Below are positions 7,437 through 13,426 of a stretch of 64,000 nt of DNA, in pieces; position 1 is the stretch's first letter; each line of letters begins with the position of its first letter. The notes under the pieces are model-generated. The model was given only the letters and a program-made list of their open reading frames with translations. It did not search any database and was not told the origin of the DNA. The DNA lies in the NCBI RefSeq assembly GCF_943169825.2, contig NZ_OW968402.1, positions 2,108,001 through 2,172,000 of the forward strand, read 5' to 3'. The DNA comes from Varibaculum prostatecancerukia. Lineage in GTDB: Bacteria > Actinomycetota > Actinomycetes > Actinomycetales > Actinomycetaceae. The position numbers were made by a program, and so were the translations under genes.

Positions 7437-7811
7437 ACGGGCAACCCTGCTGTTACTGCGACCAAAATCAAGCCGCGCAACATTCCCAACACCAAAAGCA
7501 CCCGCTCCCTGCCTGGCTCCCGAACCACTTACTCCCGGAGCGCTCGCGGACGGAGCAGATCCAGATATTCGTGCTTCTGCCTCTGCTACCACTTGGGACG
7601 GACGCAAAGATAGCGCAGTTGCCATACGCACAATCTCGTCAACGTTAATCGTTGGCCCCTCGTTGCGAAAAATGATTCCTACTCGGTTCAAAGACATTCC
7701 AGCAGCTTTAGCTATCGCCCGATAGGACAATCCCATGAGGCTGGTCTGTTCTTGCAACACTGCAGCAACGCTTCGACCTAGATCTTCAACAGGTTTTTTC
7801 CGGGCAGACAT
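7404..7811 (-). CDS. Cro/C1-type HTH regulator (copy 2)
   Basis: 135 residues. HTH at about 28-53 (GLSYRAIAKAAGMSLNRVGIIFRNE), a linker rich in Ser/Ala/Gly, and the same C-terminal end EDLEELEPFA as copy 1. Its start lies 77 bp from the divergent HTH gene at 7889, so the intergenic space is a regulatory switch region like a C1/Cro control region. Probably a phage immunity repressor. It is first in the minus-strand operon HTH2-HTH1-DUF262-HEPN. Confidence 0.8.
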   Translation of the reverse strand: MSARKKPVEDLGRSVAAVLQEQTSLMGLSYRAIAKAAGMSLNRVGIIFRNEGPTINVDEIVRMATALSLRPSQVVAEAEARISGSAPSASAPGVSGSGARQGAGAFGVGNVARLDFGRSNSRVAREDLEELEPFA

Positions 7812-7853
7812 ACGGTAATCATACTAAAAACGGGGACACGACCCGCCGCTAAC

Positions 7854-7882
7854 TTGACAACGTACCGAAGTCGGTTCATTAT
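7854..7882 (+). promoter_or_regulatory. Promoter giving a leaderless mRNA
   Basis: -35 TTGACA (7854-7859), a 17-bp spacer and -10 CATTAT (7877-7882). The ATG of the next gene starts at 7889, 6 nt after the -10, where transcription should begin, so the message would have no 5' leader. The spacer contains ACCGA-AG-TCGGT (7864-7875), a candidate operator. Confidence 0.7.
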
Positions 7883-7913
7883 GGGGTCATGAACAAGTTG
7901 AACCGAAGCCGGT
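7864..7913. promoter_or_regulatory. Two ACCGAAG(T/C)CGGT operator candidates
   Basis: ACCGAAGTCGGT at 7864-7875, a perfect inverted repeat inside the promoter spacer, and ACCGAAGCCGGT at 7902-7913 inside the first codons of the gene. They lie 38 bp apart. The bound protein is probably one of the three adjacent HTH regulators. Confidence 0.6.
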
Positions 7914-8419
7914 ACAAGGGGTTTGAGGTCGTTCTTTCAGGTGAAATAAGGGCAGAAATGGCTCGACAAAATAAAACGGTCAGTTCCTTAGCCGATGAAA
8001 TGAAATATCGTCGCGCAACACTCTCTGCCAAACTCAACAATCACACCCCCTTCTCCGGAGCAGAACTCGGAAAAATAGCCCAATGCTTAAATATAACAGC
8101 TTCCGAACTCATGCGCCGCGCAGAAGAAGCAGTCGCTCCCGCCTGCCCTACCGCTTCCAGCTTGCGCCACCCGCAGCACCCCGAAACCTCCCCCGAAGCC
8201 GCCCCATCCGACCCCGGAGCACTCGCGGATGAGGCTGAGGCGGGTATGTGGCAGGCGGTGCTGGATCACAAGGCGCGTTGCGCTGCTTGTGACACGCTGC
8301 TGCAGGCGCAAACGCATCTAACCGAGTTAGCGCTTACCGAGGAGGAGCGTTATCTTCAGCATCTTCGCCGTCTGGCTCGCGCCGATGCTACTTCAAGGAC
8401 TATGGAGTACGCATCATGA
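7889..8419 (+). CDS. HTH regulator, Cro-like
   Basis: 176 residues with an N-terminal HTH (about 22-58: RAEMARQNKTVSSLADEMKY, then RRATLSAKLNN) and a low-complexity acidic/Pro/Ala linker. A helical C-terminus follows that contains CAAC (CRQ-like) and LTEEERYLQHLRRLARAD. It is transcribed away from the two repressor paralogues, so it may be the early lytic regulator. Translation is probably leaderless (see promoter). A 49-bp stretch of its linker (8180-8228) also occurs in the minus-strand HTH copy 1 gene, in the opposite coding sense. Confidence 0.8.
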   Translation: MNKLNRSRYKGFEVVLSGEIRAEMARQNKTVSSLADEMKYRRATLSAKLNNHTPFSGAELGKIAQCLNITASELMRRAEEAVAPACPTASSLRHPQHPETSPEAAPSDPGALADEAEAGMWQAVLDHKARCAACDTLLQAQTHLTELALTEEERYLQHLRRLARADATSRTMEYAS

Positions 8420-8769
8420 GTGACCAATGTTTTGTCTACTGCCTTGACTGCAGGCAATTCTATACCGGAACGTGCGATGAAAAGGGTATTTATCAGCGTG
8501 ATTTAGACGCAGAGCACAGGGGTCATTCGGTGCATGTTTTCGGTGATCCTTACACCTATCAAGAACCGATTTGCAGCACGCTTATCACTTTGATGCGCGG
8601 TGGCGAAGTACCAAAGCTGCTAGTGACGTTTACCCATGCGGCTATCAAACTGGGTTATTTAGATGATGCGCTGCGAATCTCGAGGGAAGAGGGAATCCAG
8701 GCGCAAAAAGCTAGAGCCCGCGCGGCTGAAAGCAGCAGGTTCGCGAGGCGGTACCGCCATGGGGTCTAA
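8416..8769 (+). CDS. Hypothetical phage protein
   Basis: 117 residues, overlapping the preceding stop by 4 nt (ATGA coupling). The N-terminus has CFVYCLDCRQF, a CxxC pair that could bind metal with a further Cys or His nearby (HRGHSVH). The C-terminus is basic and helical. No family recognised. The operon position makes it an early gene. Confidence 0.7.
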   Translation: MSDQCFVYCLDCRQFYTGTCDEKGIYQRDLDAEHRGHSVHVFGDPYTYQEPICSTLITLMRGGEVPKLLVTFTHAAIKLGYLDDALRISREEGIQAQKARARAAESSRFARRYRHGV

Positions 8770-8779
8770 GCATTGCTCA

Positions 8780-8836
8780 TATTCTTCCTCCCTGGCAGGG
8801 ACGGGCTTCCAAAACAATATCCCTGCCGGGGAGGGC
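8780..8836. repeat. Hairpin repeat, copy 1
   Basis: TTCTTCCTCCC element. CCTCCCTGGCAGGGA (8787-8801) pairs with TCCCTGCCGGGGAGG (8820-8834), 15 bp with one T-G pair. It lies between genes. It belongs to a five-copy family (see copies 2-5). Confidence 0.8.
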
Positions 8837-8869
8837 TCAACTTCTATTTATTCAAAGGAGAACTCGTAA

Positions 8870-9373
8870 ATGATTCGCAACCAGTTTAGCGGCGAGACCG
8901 CTAAGGATTTCGCTAGGGAATTGCAAGACCTTTACCATGCGGGGCGGGCTTTAAGTGATATTTCAGCTCCGATAGAGCTGGAGAATTACTCTAACGCCAC
9001 GATCTACTCCTGGCTGCAGTCCGTATCGGCGGCGATGGCATTTTTTACCCTCGCGGCGGGCCCCGTTTATCGGCGGATTGGAAACTCTGAGATTCCTTCC
9101 GGGGTGATTAAACAAGCAGCAGAGTTCTTTGGCGGTGATGCTCATGATTCTTCCTCCCCAGTAGGTGATGAAACTTCCTTGTCCACTTCTGATCCTACTG
9201 GGGAGGGTTCTCCCCAGGATCCTATCTCTGCTTTTATACGGAAGCTGCTCGGGGCGATACTCAAGAAAATTCGGGAGAGGAGCAATAAATGCTTCGCAAC
9301 CAGACCAGCGGCGAGACCGCTAAGGATTCTGCTAGGCAGATGCACAGCCTTTATCTGGCGGGGTGGAAGTTAA
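8870..9373 (+). CDS. Small phage protein with repeat-derived tail
   Basis: AAGGAG precedes the ATG. Residues 1-90 (RNQFSGETAKDFAR, SNATIYSWLQSVS, IKQAAEFF) are clearly paralogous to the next gene. After residue 91 similarity stops and the frame runs through hairpin repeat copy 2 (SSSPVGDET...SDPTGEG), then overlaps the next gene by 85 nt. The body is a helical protein of unknown function; the tail looks like the result of repeat insertion near the original 3' end that removed the stop. Confidence 0.7.
   Translation: MIRNQFSGETAKDFARELQDLYHAGRALSDISAPIELENYSNATIYSWLQSVSAAMAFFTLAAGPVYRRIGNSEIPSGVIKQAAEFFGGDAHDSSSPVGDETSLSTSDPTGEGSPQDPISAFIRKLLGAILKKIRERSNKCFATRPAARPLRILLGRCTAFIWRGGS
9147..9210. 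repeat. Hairpin repeat, copy 2
   Basis: CCTCCCCAGTAGG (9153-9165) pairs perfectly with CCTACTGGGGAGG (9194-9206). The A-T pair here replaces the G-C pair of copies 3 and 4, a compensating change. The minus strand reads GGGGAGGAAGAATCATG, a ribosome site plus ATG, but the following minus frame is not protein-like. Confidence 0.85.
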
Positions 9374-9624
9374 GTGACGTTGCGGCCCCGGTAGACGTGG
9401 AGGATTACCCCAATGCCACCGTCTACGACTGGCTGCAGTCCGTATCGGATGCAGTGACACGCCTGGTGGAGGCAGCTCACCCGGTGTATCAGCGTTTGGG
9501 CGCCGCGCAGGTTCCGATGGGTGCGCTCAAGCAGGCGGCGGACGCTTGTCGATATATCGAATACGCACAGCGCTTCGGCGTTGACGAGGACGAGGCGCGG
9601 AAAAAATGGGGAGAGGAGCAATAA
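9289..9624 (+). CDS. Small phage protein, paralogue of the preceding gene
   Basis: 111 residues, RNQTSGETAKDSARQMHSLY... with a GGGAGAGGAG ribosome site. It aligns with the first 90 residues of the upstream gene and then has its own helical, charged C-terminus (RFGVDEDEARKKWGEEQ), which probably represents the ancestral ending. Role unknown; tandem duplication within an early operon. Confidence 0.75.
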   Translation: MLRNQTSGETAKDSARQMHSLYLAGWKLSDVAAPVDVEDYPNATVYDWLQSVSDAVTRLVEAAHPVYQRLGAAQVPMGALKQAADACRYIEYAQRFGVDEDEARKKWGEEQ

Positions 9625-9888
9625 ATGCTTGCGGTTGTATCTGATTGTGCTACTATGTCCGCAGGTGCTGAACACACCGTAACGAGCGGTCTACCGCGAT
9701 CCCGTGAGAGCGGTTTTTTCATATCGGCTTGGCGTACCAAGCCGGGTAGCGTCCTCGCTATACAAGACCCTCCGGGGGAAAGCGGGAGGCCTGGCTCGTT
9801 ACAGGTGTTCAAGTACCCGGCGCTGACTTGCTCTGAACAAGCCGGTCAGCGTCCTCGAACGAACTTAACGAGCTTTTTGGAGGACGCT
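9625..9888 (+). promoter_or_regulatory. Structured leader with SD-sequestering stem
   Basis: About 264 nt without a credible gene (the frame from 9625 is open but low-complexity). Hairpins: ACCGC...GCGGT then TTTTTT (9698-9719 area) and GGCTTGG-CGTA-CCAAGCC (9726-9743). AGCGTCCTC (9848-9856) can pair over 9 bp with GAGGACGCT (9880-9888), which contains the Shine-Dalgarno directly before the ATG at 9889. The same 9-mer lies exactly 100 nt upstream at 9748-9756. This is an arrangement expected of a translational switch or attenuator. Confidence 0.5.
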
Positions 9889-10188
9889 ATGGAGCGTTAT
9901 ACGGGTGTTTCTTGCTCCCGGTTGGTAAAGTTCCCGCTTACCCGAGGCGATTGCCCGGCGTGCGCGGGTACGCATCCAGCAGGGCATGAGTGGCACTGCC
10001 CGGTGCTTTCTTATTTGGTTTCTGATTTTTTGGCTCCCGGCGCGCGGCTTTCTATCGCGCAGGTGGGGTTGGTGCTCGATGCGGTGGCGTCTTTCGTGGC
10101 CGCGATGGCTACCGACACCCCCACCGGTGACGGCGCCACTGCTGGCGGTGTTGATGGTGACGGTGTTATCAGTGAGGGGGTGGCGTAG
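9889..10188 (+). CDS. Small Cys-containing phage protein
   Basis: 99 residues from the ATG after TTTGGAGGACGCT; the longer frame from 9625 is rejected because its extra N-terminus is low-complexity and covers hairpins. GDCPACAGTHPAGHEWHC suggests a CxxC-x5-H-x3-H/C zinc knuckle. The C-terminus is Gly/Asp-rich. It is followed directly by the next gene (GTAGATG). Function unknown. Confidence 0.6.
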   Translation: MERYTGVSCSRLVKFPLTRGDCPACAGTHPAGHEWHCPVLSYLVSDFLAPGARLSIAQVGLVLDAVASFVAAMATDTPTGDGATAGGVDGDGVISEGVA

Positions 10189-10905
10189 ATGCGTTACCTC
10201 GATGATGAACTACGTGACCAGCTTAGTGATGAAGCGGTGGTGCCTTATCGGACGGGTGCTTCTTTGAGTATCGTGTCCGCTGCTTCTCGCCTGGCGGGAG
10301 TGATGTCTGCTGTTAGTAGTGTTGCTCAGGCGTATCACGAGAACGTTATGCAGGAAACCCCGGCTAGTGATGCTTTACAGGTTTTAGAGCTGCTGTGTGC
10401 TCAGGTTCGGGTGTGTAACCGGGATTTGGAAAGCGCGGTGTTATCACTCGCTATAGGCCACGGCAGGCCTGCCGTTGGTAGTGACGTTTTGGCCGAACTC
10501 TATGACCAGGTACCCCTGCTCAGGTTGTTCGACACCCCGCCAGAAGGTGGCGAGGTCGTTAAAAAAGCTGGCGGGCGCACTCGGAGACATCTCTCTAGGC
10601 AAGAAGCTTTTCAGCGTGATTTTGCGGTTCCCGTTGTACCAGAACCGTTCGATAAGGTCTCCATCGTTGACGCAGACCATGAAGCCGCCCCCAGCGGTGA
10701 AAAGCCGCTCGGGAGCAGTGTCGATGACGGCAAGCAACAGCGGGTAGCTGGCGACGTCAATGATGTAGTCCTCCATGAGATACCTGAAGGTTGCGGTATC
10801 GATCATAATTCTTCCTCCCCGGTGGGTGATGAAACTTTGTCATTCCCTTCTGATCCTACCGGGGAGGGTTCTACTTCTTCTGGTTCTGGTGAGGGGGTGG
10901 AGTAG
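10189..10905 (+). CDS. Phage protein; real N-terminal part, doubtful C-terminal extension
   Basis: The open frame is 238 residues. Residues 1-88 (MRYLDDELRDQLSDEAVVPYRTGASLSIV...) look like a helical protein. Past about residue 88 composition changes, and the opposite strand carries a much better protein frame (10444-10806) in the same codon register. The last part runs through hairpin copy 3 as SSSPVGDET...SDPTGEG and then STSSGSGEGVE. The plus-strand product may therefore end within the region or be a fusion created by repeat and cassette insertion. Confidence 0.5.
   Translation: MRYLDDELRDQLSDEAVVPYRTGASLSIVSAASRLAGVMSAVSSVAQAYHENVMQETPASDALQVLELLCAQVRVCNRDLESAVLSLAIGHGRPAVGSDVLAELYDQVPLLRLFDTPPEGGEVVKKAGGRTRRHLSRQEAFQRDFAVPVVPEPFDKVSIVDADHEAAPSGEKPLGSSVDDGKQQRVAGDVNDVVLHEIPEGCGIDHNSSSPVGDETLSFPSDPTGEGSTSSGSGEGVE
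10444..10806 (-). CDS. Antisense minigene A, hypothetical protein
   Basis: 120 residues on the minus strand. A strong ribosome site GGGGAGGAAGAATT sits directly before the ATG and is supplied by hairpin copy 3. The translation (MIDTATFRYLMEDYIIDVAS, GGGFMVCVNDGDLIERFWYNG, NDLATFWRGVEQPEQGYLVIEF) is rich in Ile, Phe, Tyr and Trp with regular codon use, unlike the plus-strand reading of the same DNA. No family recognised. It lies wholly antisense to the gene called at 10189. Confidence 0.55.
   Translation of the reverse strand: MIDTATFRYLMEDYIIDVASYPLLLAVIDTAPERLFTAGGGFMVCVNDGDLIERFWYNGNRKITLKSFLPREMSPSAPASFFNDLATFWRGVEQPEQGYLVIEFGQNVTTNGRPAVAYSE
10807..10905. repeat. Hairpin repeat, copy 3
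   Basis: CCTCCCCGGTGGG (10814-10826) pairs with CCTACCGGGGAGG (10855-10867), one G-T pair. It starts a 100-bp block nearly identical to 11548-11646 (about five differences), including GGTGAGGGGGTGGAGTAG just before the next ATG. Confidence 0.88.
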
Positions 10906-11646
10906 ATGCGTTGGCTAAAAGCTTATTGCGATGAGGACTGCGAAGATGGAGCTTACTGCCGTTCCTGTCGCGCGCCGCTTAGAGAGGCAGACCAGGTGGT
11001 CTGGCAGTTAGGAAACGATGGGCGCGTCTTGCTGCAGGAAAATACCGTCGTCATTGAATTCGAGGACGGGTGTGGCCTCACCAGTTATCCAACTTACGAT
11101 CGCGGCTTGTGCCGAAGGTGCAGGGGTATCCGCATCAAGGTAGGAAAGGTCAAAGGTCTCGGTAACTTTGCGGCTCGGAAAGCTAACTGTCGTTGTGATT
11201 CTTCCTCCCCGGTGGGTGATGGTTGTCGTTCTCTTTGCAATCCTACCGGGGAGGGTCTTACTCGTGAGGAACGCTGTCAGCTAGCCGGTGCGTGCTTCTG
11301 CCTAATCTCTGCCTTGCAGGGGCAAGGGAGCGTTAGCAGTTCCGGTAGCGTCCGCGATGGCTTTGACCGATATGCGCAGCATCGCGATCTGATTGGCAAG
11401 GTTGCCAAGCATCTTGCTCTCGGGGGACAGCTCAGCCCAGTTGCTCGTGAATTCCTCAAGCGCGACATTCCCTATCTCATTAGTGAAATCTCGTCGCAAA
11501 GTTTCGATGCGTTCCAGCGCATCTTTGACGGTACTAAGTTCATTCATGATTCTTCCTCCTCAGTAGGTGATGAAACTTTGTCATTCCCTTCTGATCCTAC
11601 CGGGGAGGGTTCTACTTCTTCTGGTTCTGGTGAGGGGGTGGAGTAG
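10906..11646 (+). CDS. Zinc-ribbon phage protein with doubtful C-terminal extension
   Basis: The frame is 246 residues. The first 97 hold a convincing metal-binding protein: CDEDCEDGAYCRSCRAPL and, 50 residues on, GLCRRCRG, two CxxC knuckles of a zinc ribbon. It then enters hairpin copy 4 in frame (SSSPVGDG...NPTGEG). The remainder to 11547 is antisense to a better minus-strand frame, and the end runs through copy 5 (SSSSVGDET...SDPTGEG). Function unknown; the intact original end is probably near residue 97. Confidence 0.55.
   Translation: MRWLKAYCDEDCEDGAYCRSCRAPLREADQVVWQLGNDGRVLLQENTVVIEFEDGCGLTSYPTYDRGLCRRCRGIRIKVGKVKGLGNFAARKANCRCDSSSPVGDGCRSLCNPTGEGLTREERCQLAGACFCLISALQGQGSVSSSGSVRDGFDRYAQHRDLIGKVAKHLALGGQLSPVAREFLKRDIPYLISEISSQSFDAFQRIFDGTKFIHDSSSSVGDETLSFPSDPTGEGSTSSGSGEGVE
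11198..11258. repeat. Hairpin repeat, copy 4
   Basis: CCTCCCCGGTGGG (11204-11216) pairs with CCTACCGGGGAGG (11242-11254). The loop sequence differs from the other copies. On the minus strand the GGGGAGGAAGAATC ribosome site is kept, but ATG is replaced by ACA, so no minus-strand gene can start here normally. Confidence 0.85.
11302..11547 (-). CDS. Antisense minigene B, hypothetical helical protein
   Basis: 81 residues. GAGGAGGAAGAATC directly precedes the ATG and comes from hairpin copy 5. The translation (NELSTVKDALERIETLRRDFTNEIG, SPESKMLGNLANQIAMLRISVKAIAD) is a regular amphipathic helical protein with good codon use. It is antisense, in codon register, to the C-terminal part of the frame called at 10906. 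No family recognised. Confidence 0.55.
   Translation of the reverse strand: MNELSTVKDALERIETLRRDFTNEIGNVALEEFTSNWAELSPESKMLGNLANQIAMLRISVKAIADATGTANAPLPLQGRD
11548..11646. repeat. Hairpin repeat, copy 5
   Basis: CCTCCTCAGTAGG (11555-11567) pairs with CCTACCGGGGAGG (11596-11608), with one T-G pair and one A-C mismatch. The block is nearly identical to copy 3 through the TAG before the next start codon. Confidence 0.87.
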
Positions 11647-11850
11647 ATGCCGCAAGTAGCTAGAAAAGACCGGTTAAACGTCAAGCAGGCAGCAGAGTAT
11701 TTGGGGATTGACCCGCGTACTTTGCGTCGTTACCGCCAGCAGGGGCGGATTCGTACCCGGCGAACGCCGGGGGGTCTGCCGTGGTTTTCGCGTACGGATT
11801 TGGATAAGGCTTATGACAATTATGACTGTCCCTTTAAGGGGGCAGCATGA
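11647..11850 (+). CDS. MerR-type/HTH_17 DNA-binding protein
   Basis: 67 residues with LNVKQAAEYLGIDPRTLRRYRQQGRIRTRRTPGGLPWFSRTDL: helix-turn-helix followed by the PGG wing of the BldC/excisionase-like family. Likely a small transcription factor or recombination directionality factor. The stop overlaps the next ATG (ATGA). Confidence 0.85.
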   Translation: MPQVARKDRLNVKQAAEYLGIDPRTLRRYRQQGRIRTRRTPGGLPWFSRTDLDKAYDNYDCPFKGAA

Positions 11851-12059
11851 GGCATGATCCGGTGTTTATAGCGCGCCGCTGCGGTGTAGTGGTGCTTGCT
11901 GTTGCTGCGTGGCTTTACGTGACGTTGTTTCTTATTTCCCCGTCTGAGGTTGCTTCTCCTGCGGCTACCGCGTGTTTTTGGGGAACTTTCATTTTGCAGG
12001 TTATTGGCGGGGTGTTGTGTATGACGCGCAGCCCCGAAAAGAACGAGGAGGGGCAGTGA
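11847..12059 (+). CDS. Two-helix membrane protein
   Basis: 70 residues; hydrophobic segments at about 12-31 (CGVVVLAVAAWLYVTLFLIS) and 39-58 (TACFWGTFILQVIGGVLCM), with a charged tail. Coupled by ATGA overlaps to both neighbours. Unknown role, perhaps membrane signalling or superinfection exclusion. Confidence 0.65.
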   Translation: MRHDPVFIARRCGVVVLAVAAWLYVTLFLISPSEVASPAATACFWGTFILQVIGGVLCMTRSPEKNEEGQ

Positions 12060-12202
12060 TGGGGATATTGCTGACTGGTTTGTATGTACTCATGGCAGGG
12101 ATTGTGGTTGGCGCGGTAGCTCGCGCGGTCTCGCAGTGGTGGGAGATTCGCTCGGAAGGACCGGCGTATTGCACTGATATTGAGGAGGCGATTTCGCAAT
12201 GA
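12059..12202 (+). CDS. 47-residue membrane protein
   Basis: The ATG overlaps the preceding TGA, and GAGGAGGGGCAG is the ribosome site. One hydrophobic segment (ILLTGLYVLMAGIVVGAVA) is followed by WW and an acidic tail. Third of four overlapping small genes. Confidence 0.6.
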   Translation: MGILLTGLYVLMAGIVVGAVARAVSQWWEIRSEGPAYCTDIEEAISQ

Positions 12203-12336
12203 TTCTTTGGCTTGTGCTTTCAGTAAGCGCGGTGCTGCTGTTCGCAGCTGTTGCAGCCACTTTGGTGTTGGCTATCCAGGATCGCTTCGAGCAGTACGGG
12301 GAGGTGCAACACCCTGATGATTACCTCCGCGACTAG
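12199..12336 (+). CDS. 45-residue membrane protein
   Basis: ATG overlaps the preceding stop. Hydrophobic N-terminal segment LWLVLSVSAVLLFAAVAATL, then a polar tail (IQDRFEQYGEVQHPDDYLRD). A GAGGAGGCG ribosome site lies upstream. Confidence 0.6.
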   Translation: MILWLVLSVSAVLLFAAVAATLVLAIQDRFEQYGEVQHPDDYLRD

Positions 12337-12610
12337 AGATTGCCCGGTTATTAGTGTGGCGGTTCCTCTGCTTAACGGTTTGCCGTTGGCGCATGTGCAG
12401 GCGGTAGCTGCTGGCGAGGCGGCTAGGCAGGCTAGGGCGCGGCGCCTGGTGCTTTCTGGGCGGCGCCCGGTTGATATTTCACATGAATCCCGGCTTTTCC
12501 GGGTCGAGTTCGAGACGCGCCCTTATACGGGTGTGGATGTTCCGGATGTGAAGGCTATGCGCCCTAAAACGTTTTTGAATGGGAAGGATACTGATTCATG
12601 GTTAAGCTGA
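12317..12610 (+). CDS. Hypothetical phage protein
   Basis: 97 residues from ATG 12317, which is preceded by GGGGAGGTG and overlaps the previous gene. Upstream in-frame codons duplicate the membrane-protein gene and are not used. It contains ARRLVLSGRRPVDISHESRLFRVEFETRPYTGV. No family recognised. Confidence 0.6.
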   Translation: MITSATRDCPVISVAVPLLNGLPLAHVQAVAAGEAARQARARRLVLSGRRPVDISHESRLFRVEFETRPYTGVDVPDVKAMRPKTFLNGKDTDSWLS

Positions 12611-13020
12611 AATCTTCCCTGCCTCCAGGAGAGTTAAACGGGCTGTACGATATCGCTACTGACGCGGTTTCTTACCCCAGCAGGATGCGCCTGGTTGTAG
12701 GACTGGTAGAGGTTCCTGAGGTACGTAAGAATATCCGTAAGGGCTTCACAGAGCCGGTTTTCGAGGTTACCCATATTGAGCCGTTGCCGCCTTGTTTGAT
12801 CCGGCAAGGATACGCTCTGCTTGCTCAGGCTATGGAGCTGCGCCTGCCGCCTTCGCTTTTTGGTGAGAAAGAGCTGCAGACGTATTTAAAGAACTTGGGG
12901 GCGGGCTTAGAGCGCGATATATCTTCCCAGACCCTGCAAGGTCAGGATGATTATCTTGACGGCTCGATTGATGAGGATACAGGGGAGCTTTTAGAAGAAG
13001 GTGACCTGGATGGCAACTGA
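12598..13020 (+). CDS. Hypothetical phage protein
   Basis: 140 residues, acidic C-terminus (DEDTGELLEEGDLDGN). It overlaps both neighbours, so it belongs to the same early operon. Its place before a RusA-like resolvase suggests a DNA-metabolism accessory protein, but no motif supports that. Confidence 0.65.
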   Translation: MVKLKSSLPPGELNGLYDIATDAVSYPSRMRLVVGLVEVPEVRKNIRKGFTEPVFEVTHIEPLPPCLIRQGYALLAQAMELRLPPSLFGEKELQTYLKNLGAGLERDISSQTLQGQDDYLDGSIDEDTGELLEEGDLDGN

Positions 13021-13396
13021 GAGTTTGTCTTTGGGGCGTGATTATTGGGTTACTGCTAATGCCCGGTTTAACCCGATGGTGCGGGCGCGCAAAGTTAAGC
13101 ATCTGCGTTCGTGTGGCTATTGGCTGGGTTGCCAGTTCCGTAATAAGCATGGGCTGAAAAAAGTCCCTAGATTGCGTATGGAGGTTACGGTTACGAATCC
13201 TCCCCGCGGGGGCTGTAGGGATGTGGCGAACTATCATCCCACGGTTAAAGCAATCCTCGACGGGATCGTAGACGCCGGGGTACTAGAAGACGATGATAAC
13301 CGACATTTGGAAGGACCGTTCCTGCGTCCTGGTGTCGGTCACTCTGAACATAGGGGGGTGGCTTCGTTTGAGATAGCGCTTACCCCTATTGATTAA
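13010..13396 (+). CDS. RusA-like Holliday-junction resolvase
   Basis: 128 residues from ATG 13010 (a GTG at 13001 is the longer option). The core RDVANYHPTVKAILDGIVDAGVLEDDDNRHLEG matches the RusA layout: D-x2-N, a conserved K, then D-G-(I/L)-x2-G-(V/I)-(L/I)-x-DD, which carries the catalytic aspartates. It would cut branched DNA during phage replication or packaging. The N-terminal MEVTVTNPP strand is also typical. Confidence 0.75.
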   Translation: MATESLSLGRDYWVTANARFNPMVRARKVKHLRSCGYWLGCQFRNKHGLKKVPRLRMEVTVTNPPRGGCRDVANYHPTVKAILDGIVDAGVLEDDDNRHLEGPFLRPGVGHSEHRGVASFEIALTPID

Positions 13397-13426
13397 TTCT
13401 TCCTTAGTTCACTTTTCGAGGTACAG

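Noticed and set aside
9486-9812. Minus-strand frames over the 9289 gene
   Set aside because: Cys/Ser/Arg-rich shadows of a gene supported by a paralogue on the plus strand.
8780-11608. The repeats as a CRISPR array
   Set aside because: Spacing is irregular (hundreds of bases), repeats are long hairpins inside coding frames, and no cas genes are present.
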